Assembly: GCA_021811865.1 (NCBI GenBank)
Contig: JAKAQB010000100.1
Coordinates: 1-9,501 of the forward strand
Source of the DNA: Actinomycetes bacterium
Lineage (GTDB): Bacteria; Actinomycetota; Acidimicrobiia; Acidimicrobiales; Palsa-688
Length of the DNA stretch: 9,501 nt
Direction: 5' to 3'
Below, piece by piece: positions 6,517-9,501 of the stretch. Every line of letters begins with the position of its first letter. The stretch's first letter is position 1. The notes beneath the pieces are model-generated. The model ran no database searches. It had not been told where the DNA came from and saw nothing but the letters and a program-made list of their open reading frames with translations. The position numbers and the translations under genes are program-made.

Positions 6517-7775
6517 GCCGACCCTCGGGGCGCGCAGAGGTGGCCCCGGTGTCCACGCCTGCCACCGCTGCCCCTGCGCCCGGTGCCCGCCTCGCCTACC
6601 TCCTGCCCGACCCGGGGATCCCGGTCGGGGGGACCAAGGGGGCCTCCGTGCACGTCGACTCCCTGTGCGGGGCGCTGGCCCAGCACGGGTACGACGTCAC
6701 CCTGTACGCGACGCGGGTGGTCGGCCCGCTCAGCGCACCGGGCGCCGACCGGGTGGCGGTGGTCCCGGTCGACGTCGGCCCGATGCCCTCGGGTCCCGCC
6801 GCGGACGCCCGCCGCATGGACGCCGCGGCGCGGTTCTTCGAGGCGGTGGAGCCGGTGCTGGCGACCGACCCTCCCAACTGGGTGCACGAGCGCCTCAGCC
6901 TCTTCGCCGGTGCGGGCACGGTCATGGCCTCTCGGCTCGGGTTGCCCCGGGTGGTCGAGGTCAACGCGCCGGTTGCCTCCGAGCGGCGGGCCCACTTCAG
7001 CTTGTCGCTGCCTGAGGAGGCGGCCGCCGCCGAGCGCGCGGCGCTGGCCGGTGCCTCCGTGGTGGCGGTGTCCGAGCCGCTGGCGGCATGGGCAGCGGCC
7101 CTCGGGGCGGCGCGGACCGCGGTGGTGTCCAACGGTGCGATCCTCGACCCGTTGGGGCCCCGCGGCCGTGCCGAGGCGCGGCGACGCCACCGGCACCACC
7201 TCGGGGTCGGCGACGACTGCGTGGTCGTGGGGTTCACCGGCAGCCTCAAGCCGTGGCACGGCGTCGAGCTGCTCGTCGAGGCGGTGGGGCTGGCGAGCGA
7301 CCGGTCATCGCTCGCCCTGCTCGTCGTCGGTGACGGTCCGGCACGCGAGGCGGTCGAGCGTGCGGTCGCGCGGCTGGGGGACACGGTGCCGGTGGCGATG
7401 ACGGGCGCGGTGCCCTTCCGCACGGTCCCCCAGTACCTGGCAGCGATGGACCTCGCCGTCGCGCCGTACCTGCCGGCCGAGGCCTTCTACTTCTCTCCCC
7501 TCAAGGTGGCAGAGGCCATGGCCTCGCTGGTGCCGGTCGTCGCGTCCGACTTTCCGCCGGTGCGCGAGCTGCTCGGCGAGAGCGGCGTGCTGGTCCCCCC
7601 GGGATGCCCGGCCGCGCTGGCCGACGCGATCGTGGCGCTCGCCTCCGACCCTGCCGAGCGCCGGCGGCACGCAGCCGATGGGTGGGCGCGGGCCGTCGCC
7701 CGGTTGAGCTGGCGACGCGTGGCGCAGCGGGTTGCAGACGCCGTGCCCATCGACGCCATGACGGGGGTGCGATGA
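6513..7775 (+). CDS. GT4 family glycosyltransferase (KGASVHV type)
   Basis: A 420-residue GT-B glycosyltransferase. After a variable Ala/Pro-rich leader of about 25 residues it has LAYLLPDPGIPVGGTKGASV (about residues 28-47), the nucleotide-proximal N-terminal loop of a GT4 subgroup that usually reads DPGVP...KGASVHV. Next come the acceptor-domain strands WVHERLSLF and VVEVNAP. The C-terminal donor domain has FTGSLKPWHGVELLVEAV (about 241-258), VVGDGP and FYFSPLKVAEAMAS (about 325-338), in which the second acid of the E-x7-E site lies. The ATG at 6513 overlaps the preceding stop (ATGA); an in-frame ATG at 6504 is an alternative. A GTG at 6549, closer to the domain start, is also possible. It differs from the preceding GT4 protein in both halves, so it is not a recent duplicate and probably makes a different linkage. 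Donor and acceptor are unknown. Confidence 0.88.
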   Translation: MSRPSGRAEVAPVSTPATAAPAPGARLAYLLPDPGIPVGGTKGASVHVDSLCGALAQHGYDVTLYATRVVGPLSAPGADRVAVVPVDVGPMPSGPAADARRMDAAARFFEAVEPVLATDPPNWVHERLSLFAGAGTVMASRLGLPRVVEVNAPVASERRAHFSLSLPEEAAAAERAALAGASVVAVSEPLAAWAAALGAARTAVVSNGAILDPLGPRGRAEARRRHRHHLGVGDDCVVVGFTGSLKPWHGVELLVEAVGLASDRSSLALLVVGDGPAREAVERAVARLGDTVPVAMTGAVPFRTVPQYLAAMDLAVAPYLPAEAFYFSPLKVAEAMASLVPVVASDFPPVRELLGESGVLVPPGCPAALADAIVALASDPAERRRHAADGWARAVARLSWRRVAQRVADAVPIDAMTGVR

Positions 7776-9501
7776 CGGCCGGCGGCACGCTCAGGCTCCT
7801 CCGGTTGCACCGGGCATGGGACCTCGACCTGCGCCCGGTCCGCGCCGCCGTCGGTGCCGGGGTGGCCCTCTCCGCCCTGCGCGCCTGCCTGCAGTGGGTG
7901 GCTCCGGTGCCACTCAAACTGGTCTTCGACAGCGTGCTCGCCCATCACCCGCTCCCGAGCGTGCTGTCGTGGATGCCGTCGACGCCGTCAGGCCGCCTGG
8001 TCGTCCTCACCGCCGCCATGGTCGGCATCGCGGTGCTCCTGGGCGTGACCGCCTTCGGCGCCACCGCCTTCCTCGCTTCGGCCGGCCAGCGGGTCGTTCA
8101 CGACCTGCGGTGCCGCCTCTTTACGCACCTGTCGGTCCAGTCGCGCTGGTTCCACCAGCGCCGCACCCAGGGCGACCTCCTCGCCCGGCTGGGCGGCGAC
8201 GTCCAGGCGATGCAGACGGTCGTGGTCAACGTGGTGCCCATGGCGGTCGAGAACAGTCTCACCATCGCCGGGATGATCGTGATCATGCTCGTGCTCGACT
8301 GGCAGTTCAGCCTCCTCGCCCTGAGCATGGTGCCCCTCTTGGTGCTCGTCGTCCGCCACTACATGGCCGCGATCAAGCACTCCCAACGGCAGGCGCGCCG
8401 CGCCGAGGGTGAGGCCACCACCTCCGCCCAGCAGGTGCTGACGGCGTTGCCGGTGGTGCAGGCGTCGGGGACCGAGACCCTCGAGGCCGGCCGCTACGGC
8501 GCCCTGGCAAGGCGAGGGCTGGACGCCAACCGCCGAGCGGTGGTCCTCCAGTCGCGCTTCACCCCGATCGTCACAGTCGTCATGACCTGCTCGATCGCCC
8601 TCGTCACGTTGATCGGCGCCCGCGACGTGCTCGCCGGCCGGCTCACGGCGGGGGACCTCCTCCTCTTCGCCGCCTACTTCCGGGGCATGTACTCCCCTGC
8701 CCGCCAGCTGGCCAAGCTCGCCGGGATGCTCGGCCGTGGGCACGCGTCGGCCGAGCGCGTCTCGGAGATCCTCCACACCCACGAGGAGGTGCCCAGGCCC
8801 GCCGTCGCCCGGCGTGCGCCGGCGGTGCGCGGGCGGGTGAGCTTCGAGCGGGTGACGTTCGCCTACCCCGACGCCTCGCCGGTCCTCGCCGGCATCGCCC
8901 TCGACGTCGAGCCGGGAGAGCGCCGGGCGTTCGTCGGGGCGACCGGGTCCGGGAAAAGCACCCTGTTGCGCCTGGTGCCCCGGTTCGCCGATCCGACGGC
9001 GGGTGCCGTGCGCCTCGACGGGGTCGACGTGAGAGAGCTCGACCTCGACTGGCTGCGCCAGCAGGTCGCCTGGGTGCCCCAGGAGCTCGCCCTCCTGCGC
9101 CCGACCGTGTGGGAGAACGTGGTCTACGGCTCCCGCTGGACCACCCGGGCGGACGCGGTGGCCGCGGCCCGGGCCGTCGGGGTCCACGAGGTGCTCGCCG
9201 GTCTCTGCGACGGCTACGACACCGAGGTGGGCGAGGTCGGGTCGCGCCTGTCAGGCGGCCAGCGCCAGTGCATCGCCCTGGCGAGGGCCATGGCCCGCGA
9301 CGCCACCGTGCTGCTGCTCGACGAGCCGACCACCGGCATGGACGCCGCGACCCGGTCGGTCGTGGTCGGCGCCCTCGACCTGCTGTGCGAGGGGCGGACC
9401 ACCCTCCTCGTCACCCACCAGCTCGCCGCCGTCGCCAGCGGCTACCGCATCTCCGTGCTCTCGGAAGGAAGGATCGTCGAAAATGGAACCCACCACGAGC
9501 T
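7772..9501 (+). CDS. ABC exporter, fused membrane and ATPase domains (MsbA/PglK type), partial at 3' end
   Basis: The frame is open from the ATG at 7772 (overlapping the previous TGA) to the window end, giving 576 residues. The family is usually about 580-620 long, so only a short tail is missing. The N-terminal half is a type-1 exporter membrane domain with about six hydrophobic segments near residues 26-50, 75-103, 148-172, 174-192, 265-290 and 293-315. The nucleotide-binding domain is complete in its motifs: Walker A GATGSGKS (389-396), Q-loop WVPQ (Gln437), signature LSGGQRQ (493-499), Walker B VLLLDEPT (513-520) with catalytic Glu518, and H-loop His549 in LVTHQ. It should work as a homodimer in the inner membrane, using ATP to flip or export a lipid-linked or hydrophobic substrate. 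Coupling to three glycosyltransferases points to a glycolipid or lipid-linked glycan (inferred). A drug exporter is the alternative, but the operon context argues against it. Confidence 0.9.
   Translation, partial: MTAGGTLRLLRLHRAWDLDLRPVRAAVGAGVALSALRACLQWVAPVPLKLVFDSVLAHHPLPSVLSWMPSTPSGRLVVLTAAMVGIAVLLGVTAFGATAFLASAGQRVVHDLRCRLFTHLSVQSRWFHQRRTQGDLLARLGGDVQAMQTVVVNVVPMAVENSLTIAGMIVIMLVLDWQFSLLALSMVPLLVLVVRHYMAAIKHSQRQARRAEGEATTSAQQVLTALPVVQASGTETLEAGRYGALARRGLDANRRAVVLQSRFTPIVTVVMTCSIALVTLIGARDVLAGRLTAGDLLLFAAYFRGMYSPARQLAKLAGMLGRGHASAERVSEILHTHEEVPRPAVARRAPAVRGRVSFERVTFAYPDASPVLAGIALDVEPGERRAFVGATGSGKSTLLRLVPRFADPTAGAVRLDGVDVRELDLDWLRQQVAWVPQELALLRPTVWENVVYGSRWTTRADAVAAARAVGVHEVLAGLCDGYDTEVGEVGSRLSGGQRQCIALARAMARDATVLLLDEPTTGMDAATRSVVVGALDLLCEGRTTLLVTHQLAAVASGYRISVLSEGRIVENGTHHE

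Noticed and set aside
3890..7259. Long antisense ORFs on the minus strand across the glycosyltransferase genes (such as 3890-5053, 4852-6384 and 5208-7259)
   Set aside because: They lie opposite strongly supported plus-strand genes. Their translations are rich in Arg, Gly, His and Pro with no domain, as expected from GC-rich DNA where stops are rare.
1..9501. CRISPR arrays, tRNA, rRNA or complete insertion sequences
   Set aside because: No spaced direct-repeat array, tRNA-like fold, rRNA sequence or transposase was seen anywhere in the window.

Overview
The window reads as a high-GC Gram-positive (actinobacterial) chromosome. The right two-thirds is very GC-rich, with strong G/C bias at third codon positions. 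The large serine recombinase relic on the left resembles those common in Actinobacteria. The organism cannot be named from this sequence alone.

Left region (about 1-2325) is accessory DNA with all convincing genes on the minus strand. Its first kilobase is visibly less GC-rich than the rest. It holds a weak small ORF (156-371), a hypothetical zinc-ribbon protein (453-863, possible GTG start at 899), a good LexA/SOS-box-like palindrome (946-959), and a decayed large serine recombinase (1014-2311). The recombinase keeps its Shine-Dalgarno, N-terminal catalytic serine region, coiled coil and a C-terminal double helix-turn-helix. It has lost the second half of the catalytic domain, most of the DNA-binding 'recombinase' domain and the zinc ribbon, and its reading frame is broken twice. 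This looks like the remnant of an integrated mobile element.

Middle region (about 2325-2950) is GC-rich and has no gene I can support. It contains a small hairpin and an imperfect inverted repeat, and probably the promoter and leader of the operon to its right.

Right region (2964 to the window end) is one tightly packed plus-strand operon of five genes: an NAD-dependent sugar-nucleotide epimerase/dehydratase, a MurG/GT28-like predicted glycosyltransferase (COG4671 type), two GT4 glycosyltransferases, and an MsbA/PglK-type ABC exporter cut off by the window end. Every junction inside the operon is a 4-base stop/start overlap (ATGA, GTGA, ATGA, ATGA), which implies translational coupling and production together. 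The simplest reading is a small pathway: the epimerase supplies an activated sugar, three glycosyltransferases assemble a glycan on a lipid or small acceptor, and the half-size ABC exporter flips or exports the product. No polymerase, Wzx flippase or priming glycosyltransferase is visible, so the product may be a short glycolipid or glycoconjugate rather than a Wzx/Wzy-type capsule, but the operon continues beyond the window.
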